Virus record (IMG/VR): IMGVR_UViG_3300037264_001603
Coordinates: 1-64,000 of that record
DNA from: a virus
Length of the DNA: 64,000 bases
Strand: one strand, 5' to 3'
Position 1 is the first letter of the stretch. Each line of letters starts with the position of its first letter. The notes beneath the pieces were generated by a model. That model made no database searches and was not told the origin of the DNA. It was given only the letters and a program-made list of their open reading frames with translations. Both the position numbers and the translations under genes were made by a program. This document shows positions 40,536 to 48,279 of this stretch, piece after piece.

Positions 40536-40554
40536 CCCATTTGTAGGAGGACGT

Positions 40555-41391
40555 ATGATGGCTTATGATTCGCAATTCGTTCTGTGTGTATTACACAACG
40601 GTAGTCCCGTAAGGGAAATTGATGGCACAGCCCATCTTCCGTTTCACAGCGAGTACAAGATTCGTGTAAAGAACAAGCATTCGTTTTTGAGGGCAAAGGC
40701 CCGTGTGTGGGTAGATGGTCGACAGGTATCTAACCTCGGAGACTTCATTCTACAGCCCAATGAGACTTTGGATCTGGAAAGGTTTCTCGATGAATCCATG
40801 ACCAACGGACGACGTTTCAAGTTTGTCCCGCTTGGGGATGGTAGAGTCAACGATCCGACTGATCCGGAAAATGGCATCATCAAGGTAGAGTTCTATCGTG
40901 AGAAGCGATGGGATCCGCCGCGCATTACACCGAGACCGATTAAACGGTACGGTACCCAACCCGACTGGACTTACAATCAGAGTAATAGTGCAGGCCCTAT
41001 TCTTACTGGCGGAGGACGTTCCTCTTGCTCGGTGAACTACATGTCTAGCACCATTACCAGCTCTATTGTTTCTGAGCAGTCTCCCTTTGTTGAAGAAGGG
41101 GCCGGTGCCACAGTAGAAGGGGGTCATTCTGGACAGAACTTCGTGTATGGAAGTGATTTCCCGACTGAGCCTTATCCGGTAACGCTTCGATTGAACATTC
41201 GTGGTTTGGAACGTGGAAACTGGGACAACGAGTTTGAAATCTCTCCGCAGCCTCGGCCGCAGAAGAAGATGATCAAGTTCTGCCCCAATTGTGGAGCAAA
41301 GCGACATCGCCTGGCTGACAAGTTCTGCCATCGATGTGGTACTGCCTATCACCCACGCTACGACCAAGAGCGTGGACGTATTGTAAGATAG
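40555..41391 (+). CDS. beta-rich protein with C-terminal double zinc ribbon (278 aa)
   Basis: Good TAGGAGG SD; ATG 40555 or 40558. Residues 1-110 form a beta domain (RAKARVWVDGRQVSNLGDFIL then LERFLDESMTNGRRFKFV), the middle is Ser/Gly-rich low complexity, and the C-terminus has a double zinc ribbon CPNCGAK...CHRCG. No family I can name. The combination is similar to scaffolding or assembly proteins of large phages, but this is guesswork. Confidence 0.7.
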   Translation: MMAYDSQFVLCVLHNGSPVREIDGTAHLPFHSEYKIRVKNKHSFLRAKARVWVDGRQVSNLGDFILQPNETLDLERFLDESMTNGRRFKFVPLGDGRVNDPTDPENGIIKVEFYREKRWDPPRITPRPIKRYGTQPDWTYNQSNSAGPILTGGGRSSCSVNYMSSTITSSIVSEQSPFVEEGAGATVEGGHSGQNFVYGSDFPTEPYPVTLRLNIRGLERGNWDNEFEISPQPRPQKKMIKFCPNCGAKRHRLADKFCHRCGTAYHPRYDQERGRIVR

Positions 41392-41397
41392 CCTTTC

Positions 41398-41425
41398 AGT
41401 CCTGGTACGGAGGGGTACCAGGACT
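41398..41425 (+). other. perfect 11-bp hairpin with GGAGGG loop
   Basis: AGTCCTGGTAC (41398-41408) / GTACCAGGACT (41415-41425), loop GGAGGG (41409-41414). The loop presents an SD-like or CsrA-type GGA motif. It lies between two genes, 3 nt before the SD of the next. Not followed by T. Confidence 0.65.
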
Positions 41426-41438
41426 TCCAGGAGAGAGA

Positions 41439-41681
41439 ATGCCGGAACCTTGGAAAGTCATTACTTGCGGACAAGAGCAGTGTATGGCTGAAACATTAGA
41501 TGACAAAGGAAAAGTGAAACCGGAATACAAGATCTATCCGGACATTGATACCGCGGAGTTTACGCAGTTCACTTGCAAGAGATGCGGCCATGTTGAGACC
41601 TGGGGCGTTACCAGGCGCAGCGTGGCCAAAGTACTCTACGAAAGGCTAACGAATGCTGGAATGGGTTCAAACCTGGCCTGA
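41439..41681 (+). CDS. small zinc-ribbon protein (80 aa)
   Basis: ATG 41439 follows AGGAGAG. A Cys pair CGQEQC and a CKRC pair define a zinc ribbon. Basic C-terminal helix (RRSVAKVLYERLTNAG). Overlaps the membrane protein gene by 29 nt. Likely a DNA/RNA-binding accessory. Confidence 0.65.
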   Translation: MPEPWKVITCGQEQCMAETLDDKGKVKPEYKIYPDIDTAEFTQFTCKRCGHVETWGVTRRSVAKVLYERLTNAGMGSNLA

Positions 41682-41901
41682 GTGGTTACAAACCGTATGG
41701 TTCTTTTACGTTACCTTTCACGACATAATCCAATGGGCGGTTATTGTCCTGTTTGGACTTACCGCCTGGGGACAACGTCATAAGAAGAGGCAGCTTGAGT
41801 TACTCATAGAGCACATCCATGAGGAATTGCATCAGCACATTCACGAGGATGCGTCGTTCCATGAGGATCTTGGGCAAAGCGGTATGACCAAAGGAGAGTA
41901 A
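41653..41901 (+). CDS. membrane protein with histidine-rich tail (82 aa)
   Basis: One or two membrane helices (LQTVWFFYVTFHDIIQWAVIVLFGLTAW), then a basic turn and a tail with regularly spaced His and Glu (EHIHEELHQHIHEDASFHED), which suggests divalent-metal binding. Function unknown. Abuts the next gene. Confidence 0.65.
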   Translation: MLEWVQTWPEWLQTVWFFYVTFHDIIQWAVIVLFGLTAWGQRHKKRQLELLIEHIHEELHQHIHEDASFHEDLGQSGMTKGE

Positions 41902-42120
41902 ATGTCCTTGGTAAACAAAGAAAACCTCCTAGCTGCACAACACATGTACCTGAATAGAATTAAAACTCTTCAACGGGAAGTAAACCGTGTGGTAGACAAG
42001 GGTCTACAACTTGGAGAGGCCAACGCGCAGACAACAATGTCCGCTCTCGATGAAATCGAAAAGGAGCTAGAGGGCATCGATGAGTGTCTCACAGTCCTGA
42101 AGCATCTCTTTAGGAGTTAG
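41902..42120 (+). CDS. small helical protein (72 aa)
   Basis: ATG adjacent to the previous stop (TAAATG). Two predicted helices with a Glu-rich second half (SALDEIEKELEGIDECL), possibly a coiled coil. No family recognised. Confidence 0.62.
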   Translation: MSLVNKENLLAAQHMYLNRIKTLQREVNRVVDKGLQLGEANAQTTMSALDEIEKELEGIDECLTVLKHLFRS

Positions 42121-42121
42121 T

Positions 42122-42721
42122 ATGGATTTGCGTTTGTATCCCTTACGGGAAGAGGATTTTGATCGTATAATTGAACTGGGGGACTTGGTCCAAGGTAAGA
42201 ACTACTTGAACCCCGAGTCGATTAGCAAGATACACAGCATGAGTTATAGTCACGGCGCATGTTGTAGCTACGTCATGTATGATGGCCCCAGGATACATGG
42301 TAAGTTGATTGGCTTTCGGCTAACGTACGCGCCCGGGGTGTGGATACCCAATGAGTGGTGCTCCACCGAAGGTTGGCGAGCGCCGCCAGAAAAAGTCTGT
42401 TACTTCAAGTCCAATACCCTTCATCCGGATTACCAAGGAAAGGGGATTGGGCCCGTCCTGCTGAATGTCTCCATTGAATCAGTAAAACGAATGGGGGCGG
42501 TGGCAGGCGTTACGCACATCTGGATAGAAAGTCCTAGCAAGAGTGCGTACAAGTACTTTGCCAAAACCGGAGCAGAAACGCTCTGGATTTGGCCGGGACG
42601 TTGGAAAGACGACCTGGAGAATGAAGGATACCAATGCGCGGTCTGCTGCGCCGACGGACAAGTAAGAGCTTGTAGTTGTAATGCAGCCGAAATGATTCTA
42701 TACTTTGGAGAGGAACAATGA
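42122..42721 (+). CDS. GNAT-family acetyltransferase (199 aa)
   Basis: LHPDYQGKGIGPVLLNVSIE is motif A (Q-x-x-G-x-G) of GNAT acetyl-CoA binding, preceded by the KLIGFRLTY strand and followed by SAYKYFAKTGAE (motif B). A C-terminal Cys cluster (CAVCCADGQVRACSC) is unusual and may bind metal. Acetylates an amine on an unknown target. Overlaps the next gene by 4 nt. Confidence 0.85.
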   Translation: MDLRLYPLREEDFDRIIELGDLVQGKNYLNPESISKIHSMSYSHGACCSYVMYDGPRIHGKLIGFRLTYAPGVWIPNEWCSTEGWRAPPEKVCYFKSNTLHPDYQGKGIGPVLLNVSIESVKRMGAVAGVTHIWIESPSKSAYKYFAKTGAETLWIWPGRWKDDLENEGYQCAVCCADGQVRACSCNAAEMILYFGEEQ

Positions 42722-43008
42722 GTACACAAGTGGTTGATGGGGTTTGGGTAATCGTTTGTGATTGGGTAGACGGGGGCGGAAATGCCTGCACTCAAGGACG
42801 CGATGGTGGCCCGCGCATGTTCGTAGATCCTGATGGTGGGAAAAAGCCCGAGAACCACTTTCAATGTGGCGCGCACCACGGGGTTCTGAAGCAAAAGGAT
42901 AAGCCCGAGTTTCAGCTTCCTGCTGATCACACGCTGAATGAGGCAGTTCTTCACCCCGGCCAAGAAACAGACGGAGTTGTGGTAGAAGAGGTAGATGATG
43001 TCGGATAG
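42718..43008 (+). CDS. hypothetical protein (96 aa)
   Basis: Overlaps neighbours by 4 and 14 nt. Contains WVIVCDWVDGGGNACTQGRDGG and CGAHHG, so possibly a zinc-bound fold, with an acidic C-terminus. No family recognised. Confidence 0.62.
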   Translation: MSTQVVDGVWVIVCDWVDGGGNACTQGRDGGPRMFVDPDGGKKPENHFQCGAHHGVLKQKDKPEFQLPADHTLNEAVLHPGQETDGVVVEEVDDVG

Positions 43009-43270
43009 TACTGCCCCCTCTACTCTGAAGACCGGCAAATACTCTATCCAGTTTTCTGGTAGTGGCACTACCATTTTTGCCGAAGAAGAGTTTGGAGACA
43101 AGAAGTGGATTGCCACGACCACCGACCCTGAAATGGCCATGACTATTGTCGAGGGTTTGATTTTGGTAGAACACAAACGGTTCTATCATCCTGAAACAAA
43201 ACCAGTGATCAAGGATCAAGAGAATAAACCTCTTCCCCCTTTCCTCAGGAGAGGGGTTGAGAAGTCCTAG
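42995..43270 (+). CDS. hypothetical protein (91 aa)
   Basis: Two tandem ATGs (42995, 42998) overlap the previous gene end. Beta-rich first half (YSIQFSGSGTTIFAEEEF), then a helix and a proline-rich end. A compact terminator lies on its stop. Function unknown. Confidence 0.62.
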   Translation: MMSDSTAPSTLKTGKYSIQFSGSGTTIFAEEEFGDKKWIATTTDPEMAMTIVEGLILVEHKRFYHPETKPVIKDQENKPLPPFLRRGVEKS

Positions 43271-43322
43271 GATCGCGTATACCGCGTTTTTCTAGGAGGG
43301 CCCGACTCTCGGGGTCGGCCCC
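43266..43322 (+). terminator. terminator hairpin with T-tract, then a second hairpin
   Basis: CGCG (43274-43277) / CGCG (43283-43286) with loop TATAC, followed by TTTTT (43287-43291), all inside an outer CCTAG/CTAGG pair (43266-43270 / 43292-43296). A second stem CCGAC (43302-43306) / GTCGG (43314-43318) with outer GGG/CCC follows. Confidence 0.7.
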
Positions 43323-43347
43323 CACACAAAACAAGGAGGGATGACCA

Positions 43348-43578
43348 ATGGGTGGATTCTTCCTACGACCGAAAGATACGAATCGAGCATCGAATGGCCA
43401 CATCAATGCCGAGCCAATCGGTGTGGTTTCTGATTACGAAGCAGAGTACACTGATGAAGCGGGTGTGGCAGTTCACCGCCGACGACATCCGTCGAATGCC
43501 ACTGAGCCAAAGGGCAATGCTCCGCTACCGGGGGGTAGCTGGAGAGGGGCTGTTTCTAAGTCCGGAAGGATTCGATAG
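43348..43578 (+). CDS. hypothetical protein (76 aa)
   Basis: An excellent AAGGAGGG SD supports ATG 43348. Polar and basic with Gly/Pro (HRRRHPSNATEPKGNAPLPGG). A second open frame from 43352 overlaps it but has poorer support. GTG of the next gene overlaps its stop. Confidence 0.62.
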   Translation: MGGFFLRPKDTNRASNGHINAEPIGVVSDYEAEYTDEAGVAVHRRRHPSNATEPKGNAPLPGGSWRGAVSKSGRIR

Positions 43579-43841
43579 TGAGCGATTATCGACGAGTACA
43601 ATGTTTTGGCACTAAGCGCCGGCCGCGTAAGGCAGACGAGCCTTGTCGAAAGCAGTTTCTCTGGATTGCGCGCGGCGCTTCAGGTAACTTTGGTCGAAAG
43701 GGCGCACAGGCTTGTCCTAATTGTGGCACTTTGCCTAACTTCGATCATCCGTACAATAAGTTCTTGAGTGGCGACATTACTCACGAGCAAGCAGTTGCTC
43801 TGATGCCTGAGTACACAAAAAGTTTGGAAGAGAGCAAATAA
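43578..43841 (+). CDS. small zinc-binding protein (87 aa)
   Basis: GTG start on the previous stop. Basic N-terminus (CFGTKRRPRKADEPCRKQFLW) with a later CPNCGT, so four cysteines can make a zinc site. May bind DNA. Ends just before a promoter region. Confidence 0.65.
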   Translation: MSDYRRVQCFGTKRRPRKADEPCRKQFLWIARGASGNFGRKGAQACPNCGTLPNFDHPYNKFLSGDITHEQAVALMPEYTKSLEESK

Positions 43842-43844
43842 CAA

Positions 43845-43873
43845 TTGACTTTCTTGGAAACTTGTCTTATCCT
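43845..43873 (+). promoter_or_regulatory. sigma70-like promoter TTGACT-N17-TATCCT
   Basis: TTGACT at 43845-43850, 17-bp spacer and TATCCT at 43868-43873 inside GTCTTATCCTT, close to the CTTATGATT group. Opens the thymidylate synthase transcript with a 130-nt leader. Confidence 0.65.
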
Positions 43874-43904
43874 TAGGAAGCCTGTTGGGGTTGCTATTAG
43901 ATCT

Positions 43905-43931
43905 TATCTTAACCTACACTAAGATATCTTA
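43905..43931 (+). promoter_or_regulatory. inverted repeat and 12-bp palindrome in the thyA leader
   Basis: TATCTTA (43905-43911) pairs with TAAGATA (43920-43926), and TAAGATATCTTA (43920-43931) is itself a perfect 12-bp palindrome. Two alternative structures could compete, or the palindrome could be a dimeric repressor site. The rest of the 43842-44008 gap shows nothing else. Confidence 0.5.
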
Positions 43932-44008
43932 CTGAGTAGGGGCAAGAGCCAATTCCAAGCCTTACAGATTTCAAATTAGAACACGCGCGTACCAATGGGG
44001 AGATAGTT

Positions 44009-44827
44009 GTGAAGCAGTACTTAGACTTGCTTGAGGATTGTTTTTACGGAGAAGAGAAGGACGACAGGACAGGTGTAGGTACCACGGGTGTTTTCGGGAG
44101 ACAGCTCCGCTTCAATCTCCAAGATGGATTCCCTTTGCTCACGACCAAGAAGGTATTCACCAAAGCCATCATTCACGAACTGCTTTGGTTTATCACCGGC
44201 GAAACCAACATCCAATACCTGCAAGAGAATGGCGTTACCATTTGGGACGAGTGGGCAGATGCAGATGGAAACCTCGGACCTGTGTACGGACATCAGTGGC
44301 GGCATTGGCCTACCTACAAGGAAGTTGAGGATGGTTTGCTCATTCCAGGACCAGAGCTTGATCAACTTGATCAGGTAGTCAAGGATCTGAGAAAGAACCC
44401 CAGCTCCCGTAGGCACATCGTTACTGCGTGGAACCCAGCCGACGTACCAAATATGGCACTTCCGCCTTGTCACCTTCTGTACCAGTTCTATGCCGCCAAT
44501 GGTCGATTGTCGTGTCAGATGTACCAAAGAAGTTGTGACGTTTTCCTGGGAGTACCATTTAACATTGCGAGCTACGCCCTGTTGACGATGATGGTAGCGC
44601 AGGTAACTGGATTGGTACCCAACGAGTTCATTCACACCTTTGGCGACGTCCACCTGTACAAGAATCATCGTGAGCAAGCAATCGAGCAGTTGTCCCGCGA
44701 GCCCCGACCGCTTCCCAAGATGATCATCAATCCCGATGTGAAAGACATCGACGATTTCAAGTTCTCGGATTTCCAGTTGGTGGGGTACAATCCTCACCCA
44801 GCCATCAAGGCGGAGGTAGCGGTCTAA
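44009..44827 (+). CDS. thyA: thymidylate synthase (272 aa)
   Basis: Methylates dUMP to dTMP using methylene-tetrahydrofolate. [11 protein letters not shown], the [10 protein letters not shown] segment, catalytic Cys154 in [13 protein letters not shown] and [20 protein letters not shown] are intact. GTG start behind GGGGAG. Overlaps the DHFR gene by one base, matching the enzymes' coupled folate cycle. Uses dUMP supplied by the dUTPase at 26603. Confidence 0.97.
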   Translation: MKQYLDLLEDCFYGEEKDDRTGVGTTGVFGRQLRFNLQDGFPLLTTKKVFTKAIIHELLWFITGETNIQYLQENGVTIWDEWADADGNLGPVYGHQWRHWPTYKEVEDGLLIPGPELDQLDQVVKDLRKNPSSRRHIVTAWNPADVPNMALPPCHLLYQFYAANGRLSCQMYQRSCDVFLGVPFNIASYALLTMMVAQVTGLVPNEFIHTFGDVHLYKNHREQAIEQLSREPRPLPKMIINPDVKDIDDFKFSDFQLVGYNPHPAIKAEVAV

Positions 44828-45474
44828 TGCTTTTGTCCCTTATCGTGGCGTATGCTAAGGATAGTGCTGGTGCGCGGGTGATTGGTTTGAAGAACCAAAT
44901 GCCTTGGCACTTTCCTCATGATTTGGAGCGCTTTCGAGAGCATACGTTGGATTGTGCAATCATTATGGGGCGCAAAACATTCGAGTCTATTGGGCGCGTT
45001 CTACCTCGGCGTGAGAACATTATCCTTACGCGGCAGCTTGACTATAAGGTCCCGGGAGCTTATATCTTCCATGATCTAGAAGCCGCTTTGGACTTTGCAG
45101 GCACCCGGAACAGCGAGGCCTTCATTATTGGGGGACAAGAGCTTTATGAGCAAACCCTAGAGCGGGCGGACCGGCTGTATTTGACTTCCTTCAAGATTTC
45201 TGGGATCGAAGGCGACTCCTTCTTCCCGAACTATGAGCTAAACAAATACAAGATGATTCACCACGAGAAGTCAGGCATTAGTGGGGATTGTTTCCGCATC
45301 CTGGAAAGAATTCGCTATACTGCCTCGCAGCAGGCAGGGTCCGAAGCCACTGCGTATTCCTCTATTACAGGAATGTCCACCGCAGCAGCAGCGGCCGGTC
45401 CTGGTCAAGACGAAGTAGAGGACGACGAGGAGGATGCAGTTCTTGTGCCTTGGGAAGTCGGGTATGTTCTCTAA
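44827..45474 (+). CDS. folA: dihydrofolate reductase with C-terminal extension (215 aa)
   Basis: Regenerates tetrahydrofolate after ThyA. LIVAYAKDSAGARVIGLKNQMPWHFPHDL, CAIIMGRKTFESIG, NIILTRQ and EAFIIGGQELYEQTL are canonical DHFR motifs. The usual domain ends near residue 165; a further 50 residues are Ala-rich then acidic (GQDEVEDDEEDAVLVPW). The extension is not part of the DHFR fold. TAATG coupling both sides. Confidence 0.95.
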   Translation: MLLSLIVAYAKDSAGARVIGLKNQMPWHFPHDLERFREHTLDCAIIMGRKTFESIGRVLPRRENIILTRQLDYKVPGAYIFHDLEAALDFAGTRNSEAFIIGGQELYEQTLERADRLYLTSFKISGIEGDSFFPNYELNKYKMIHHEKSGISGDCFRILERIRYTASQQAGSEATAYSSITGMSTAAAAAGPGQDEVEDDEEDAVLVPWEVGYVL

Positions 45475-45755
45475 TGGTGGAATTTAGAGGTGTCGTTAAC
45501 ATCAACGAACAAGGCGAGATTGTTTGCTTTTGTTCTCTAGAAGAGGCATTGCGTGGTCAGTGCTTGTGCCAGAACAAGTATGATTGTCCAGAAGCGATTA
45601 TCAGTGTCGAAACGCTTCCTGGGACTAAGCCATCCGAACGGGGTATAAGGCAAGTCGTGGTGGATACGGAGCGGGTGGCCAAGGAAGTAACCAAGATCAA
45701 GGAAGGCCTGTCTAGGTTGGAACAGGCTGTCAAGAAAACCAAGTTTAGACTTTAG
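45474..45755 (+). CDS. small Cys-containing protein (93 aa)
   Basis: ATG 45474 overlaps the DHFR stop (TAATG). Five cysteines near the N-terminus (CFCSLEEALRGQCLCQNKYDC) followed by a helix-rich second half. May be a small zinc-binding partner. No family recognised. Confidence 0.62.
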   Translation: MVEFRGVVNINEQGEIVCFCSLEEALRGQCLCQNKYDCPEAIISVETLPGTKPSERGIRQVVVDTERVAKEVTKIKEGLSRLEQAVKKTKFRL

Positions 45756-45770
45756 GGAAAAGGGGAACCC

Positions 45771-46352
45771 ATGCTTATCGTAGGATTTGGAACAACTGCC
45801 CAGGTGGGCAAGGACACCGCAGCGGAATATCTTGAGAAGAAGTACCCAGGACGAGTCAAGAGAGTAGCGTTTGCGGACAAGTTGAAAAAGATTGCGATGG
45901 ATCTTTTCGGTTTGAGTTGGGAGCAGTGCTATGGTTCCCAGCAAGTCAAGGAAGCAGTAGATCCTCGCTACGGAATGACGCCTCGTGAGATTCTCCAGGG
46001 AATTGGAGAAAAGATGCGACATGTGTTTCCGGATATCTGGGTAGACACAGTATTCAATACTACCATTCCGGAGTATGTTCAGCAGGGGTTTGATTGCTTT
46101 GTCATTTCCGATGTGCGCTACCCCAATGAAGCCAACAAGATTCACGCAATTGGCGGGTCGGTAGTGAAGGTAACTCGCAAGGGAAGTGGTGTAACGGTAG
46201 GTGCTTCTCATTCTAGCGAAACCTCAATGCAGGATTACAAAGAGTTTGACTTCATCCTTGAAAATAATGGCGACTTCCAAGAATATTTCTGGAAGATTGA
46301 CCAGCTGATGAAGGAGCTAAACTACAATGGCAGAGAAGAGAGACAAGACTGA
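45771..46352 (+). CDS. deoxynucleoside monophosphate kinase (193 aa)
   Basis: P-loop at 5-15 (GFGTTAQVGKD followed by T) and VISDVRYPNEANKI match T4 gp1-type dNMP kinases that phosphorylate dTMP, dGMP and modified dCMP. Length fits. Completes the dUTP-dUMP-dTMP-dTDP-dTTP route together with dUTPase, ThyA and Ndk. Overlaps the next gene by 26 nt. Confidence 0.85.
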   Translation: MLIVGFGTTAQVGKDTAAEYLEKKYPGRVKRVAFADKLKKIAMDLFGLSWEQCYGSQQVKEAVDPRYGMTPREILQGIGEKMRHVFPDIWVDTVFNTTIPEYVQQGFDCFVISDVRYPNEANKIHAIGGSVVKVTRKGSGVTVGASHSSETSMQDYKEFDFILENNGDFQEYFWKIDQLMKELNYNGREERQD

Positions 46353-47172
46353 TACCAGCGGACGAGGACTAGGGCACTCGTGGGCTGATGATAATGTGGA
46401 ACGCGGTGCGCCCGATGCAGATTTTGAGAAGCGACGCCCCACTTACCCACTTGGGGATGACCCCCGTGGTCGAGAGATTGATTTCGAAGACGACTCTGGT
46501 CGAGAATCGTATGGTAAGAACGACGTTTATCGAGCTTATCGCGGACAAGCCCCAATTGAAGGACAGGAGTACGGCGCGCCTGTTCGAGCAGGTAAGATCT
46601 ACAAGAAGGTTCAGGATCTTCGCCCTGAGCAACCTAATCGTAGTACCAACATTGAATACCACGCCGCTCTTCAGGCAGGACAGGCAGCAGAGCTAACTGC
46701 CACTAACTTCCAAGCTTTGATGCCCAGCCCCACTATTTCGACGCCTGCCCCAGGGGCTAGCTTTAGCCCGGGTGCGACGTTGGAAGTCATTGCCCCTACG
46801 ACAGCTCTTCGAAATCTCCACTCTGCTATTCTGGAGATCAATGGGTTAGCAGTGGAACGAAGAGTAATTGATCGCCGCGACCAAGATTCTACTACTCAGC
46901 ACGATTTCCATTTCTTCTACACGATTCCGTCCAACCAGCCCCTTGGTTCCATGTCCGTTACGGTGCGTGTGTTCAATATGGAATCTGCCTTCCGGGGAGT
47001 GATCGCAGACGATGCATTGTTTACTACCAACGTTCAAACTGGCATAGGTAGTGCGGAACACCCTCGACCGGGTTCGGCCACATCTTCGGATGCCTACCAA
47101 CTACAGCTGGATGATACAGGTATTCTTCGCCAGCACGCAGGTGCGGTTAGCATCACAGTCAACATTGTGTAA
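46327..47172 (+). CDS. putative structural protein with Ig-like domain (281 aa)
   Basis: Residues 1-90 are polar and charged low complexity; about 130 onward forms an Ig/cadherin-like beta sandwich (PTISTPAPGASFSPGATLEVIA, NQPLGSMSVTVRVFN). Typical of phage surface proteins that bind weakly to cell-wall polymers. 10 nt before the next gene. Confidence 0.68.
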   Translation: MAEKRDKTDTSGRGLGHSWADDNVERGAPDADFEKRRPTYPLGDDPRGREIDFEDDSGRESYGKNDVYRAYRGQAPIEGQEYGAPVRAGKIYKKVQDLRPEQPNRSTNIEYHAALQAGQAAELTATNFQALMPSPTISTPAPGASFSPGATLEVIAPTTALRNLHSAILEINGLAVERRVIDRRDQDSTTQHDFHFFYTIPSNQPLGSMSVTVRVFNMESAFRGVIADDALFTTNVQTGIGSAEHPRPGSATSSDAYQLQLDDTGILRQHAGAVSITVNIV

Positions 47173-47182
47173 AGGATGGTAA

Positions 47183-47668
47183 ATGTCTAAGCCCAAAAAC
47201 AAGGGTTCGGTAAACGTAGACGCGGTCCGTCGCGAAGTCAAAAAGATGGTGCAGGACCACGATTCTAAGCACGATTCTAAGCCCCAGAACCCCAAGGCTC
47301 GTTCTTCGATTCATCGGGAAAGCCCTCTCGAACAAGAGATGGGGACTACCAAATACAAGCAGATGATTCATGATCACAACGAGAAGAACGCACACATCCT
47401 GGATCGTTTGCCTTTTACTTTTCCAGCCAAAAAGAAGATTCGTTCGCACCTCAGCGTGTTGTTAGAGTGCCCAGAATGCGGGGACGAGAAATGGGGGAGC
47501 GAACACACGGTAGGTTTTGTTTGTAGCAAATGCAACAAGTATGTCTCTGCCAAGAACCCGGAAGCAGAAAGTAGGGGATACGACCCTGACCTGAAAGTCG
47601 GAATTCGCGGTACAGCGTCCGATAAGCTCCGTCTACTTGAGGAACGGGACAAGAAAAAAGGCCAATAG
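47183..47668 (+). CDS. zinc-ribbon protein (161 aa)
   Basis: CPECGDEKWGSEHTVGFVCSKCNK is a canonical CxxC-x-CxxC ribbon in the middle of a very Lys/His-rich helical protein (KKMVQDHDSKHDSKPQNPKAR). Likely nucleic-acid binding, perhaps transcription related. The promoter at 47671 follows within 3 nt. Confidence 0.68.
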   Translation: MSKPKNKGSVNVDAVRREVKKMVQDHDSKHDSKPQNPKARSSIHRESPLEQEMGTTKYKQMIHDHNEKNAHILDRLPFTFPAKKKIRSHLSVLLECPECGDEKWGSEHTVGFVCSKCNKYVSAKNPEAESRGYDPDLKVGIRGTASDKLRLLEERDKKKGQ

Positions 47669-47670
47669 GC

Positions 47671-47699
47671 TTGCGAAAATCCAAAAAACCATGTATAAT
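47671..47699 (+). promoter_or_regulatory. sigma70-like promoter TTGCGA-N17-TATAAT
   Basis: TTGCGA at 47671-47676, 17-bp spacer, TATAAT at 47694-47699 in GTATAATTG. The start of transcription would lie about 20 nt before the NusG-like start codon. Confidence 0.78.
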
Positions 47700-47725
47700 T
47701 GGAACAGGTTGAGAAGGAGCCTATA

Positions 47726-48268
47726 ATGTCTGATCAGAAGAAGCAATGGCACTCTTGGGTGATCAAGCGGAACCGCTTGGACAACGTAGTTTCCTACATC
47801 AAGGAGAACTGCCCCGAGATCGACAAGTTTTTCTACCCCTTTATCAAGAAGGAGTACCAAACCAAGAAGGGCGTTAACCGTATCAAGGACATGCCCCTTT
47901 ACGAGGGATACCTATTCTTGAGGTACCACAGCCATCCGCAGGTTTTCCACAAGCTTAGCCAATACCCCCAAGTCACTACTTACTGCGGGCCCGTTTCTGA
48001 ACTTGAAATCGATAAGATGCAGGCCGCACAAGGGAAACTGATTTCGGAGTTGAAAGCTAGCCGTTTCAAGCAGGGCGACACGGTCATCCTCAAGGATGGC
48101 CCGTTCAAGGGTTGGGAGGCCAAAGTGGTCTCCCTGAGCGGGACGTCTGTAAAGGTGAAGATTGACGCTGTAATCCTTGGGTCTTCAAATCACGAAGTGG
48201 TTTATTCCGAGGATCTGCTGGAAAAGAAGACTGAACTACAAAACTCCGAAGTGCAGGACATCCTCTAA
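47726..48268 (+). CDS. NusG/RfaH-like transcription elongation factor (180 aa)
   Basis: NGN domain from WHSWVIKRNRLDNVVSYI through LYEGYLFLRYHSHPQVFHKL, then a KOW motif KQGDTVILKDGPFKGWEAKV. ATG 47726 has AAGGAGC upstream; a longer in-frame start falls within the promoter. The KOW region would contact ribosomal S10 or NusA, the NGN domain RNA polymerase. A phage copy may make polymerase read through terminators in this gene-dense, hairpin-rich genome. Own promoter gives separate timing. Confidence 0.85.
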   Translation: MSDQKKQWHSWVIKRNRLDNVVSYIKENCPEIDKFFYPFIKKEYQTKKGVNRIKDMPLYEGYLFLRYHSHPQVFHKLSQYPQVTTYCGPVSELEIDKMQAAQGKLISELKASRFKQGDTVILKDGPFKGWEAKVVSLSGTSVKVKIDAVILGSSNHEVVYSEDLLEKKTELQNSEVQDIL

Positions 48269-48279
48269 AGAGAAAATAC

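Noticed and set aside
42166-42171. Consensus TATAAT
   Set aside because: Inside the GNAT gene reading frame, with TTACGG rather than a -35 at 17 bp.
43352-43615. An 87-codon open frame in a second frame
   Set aside because: It overlaps the gene at 43348, which has a near-ideal SD and connects by a GTG overlap to the next gene.
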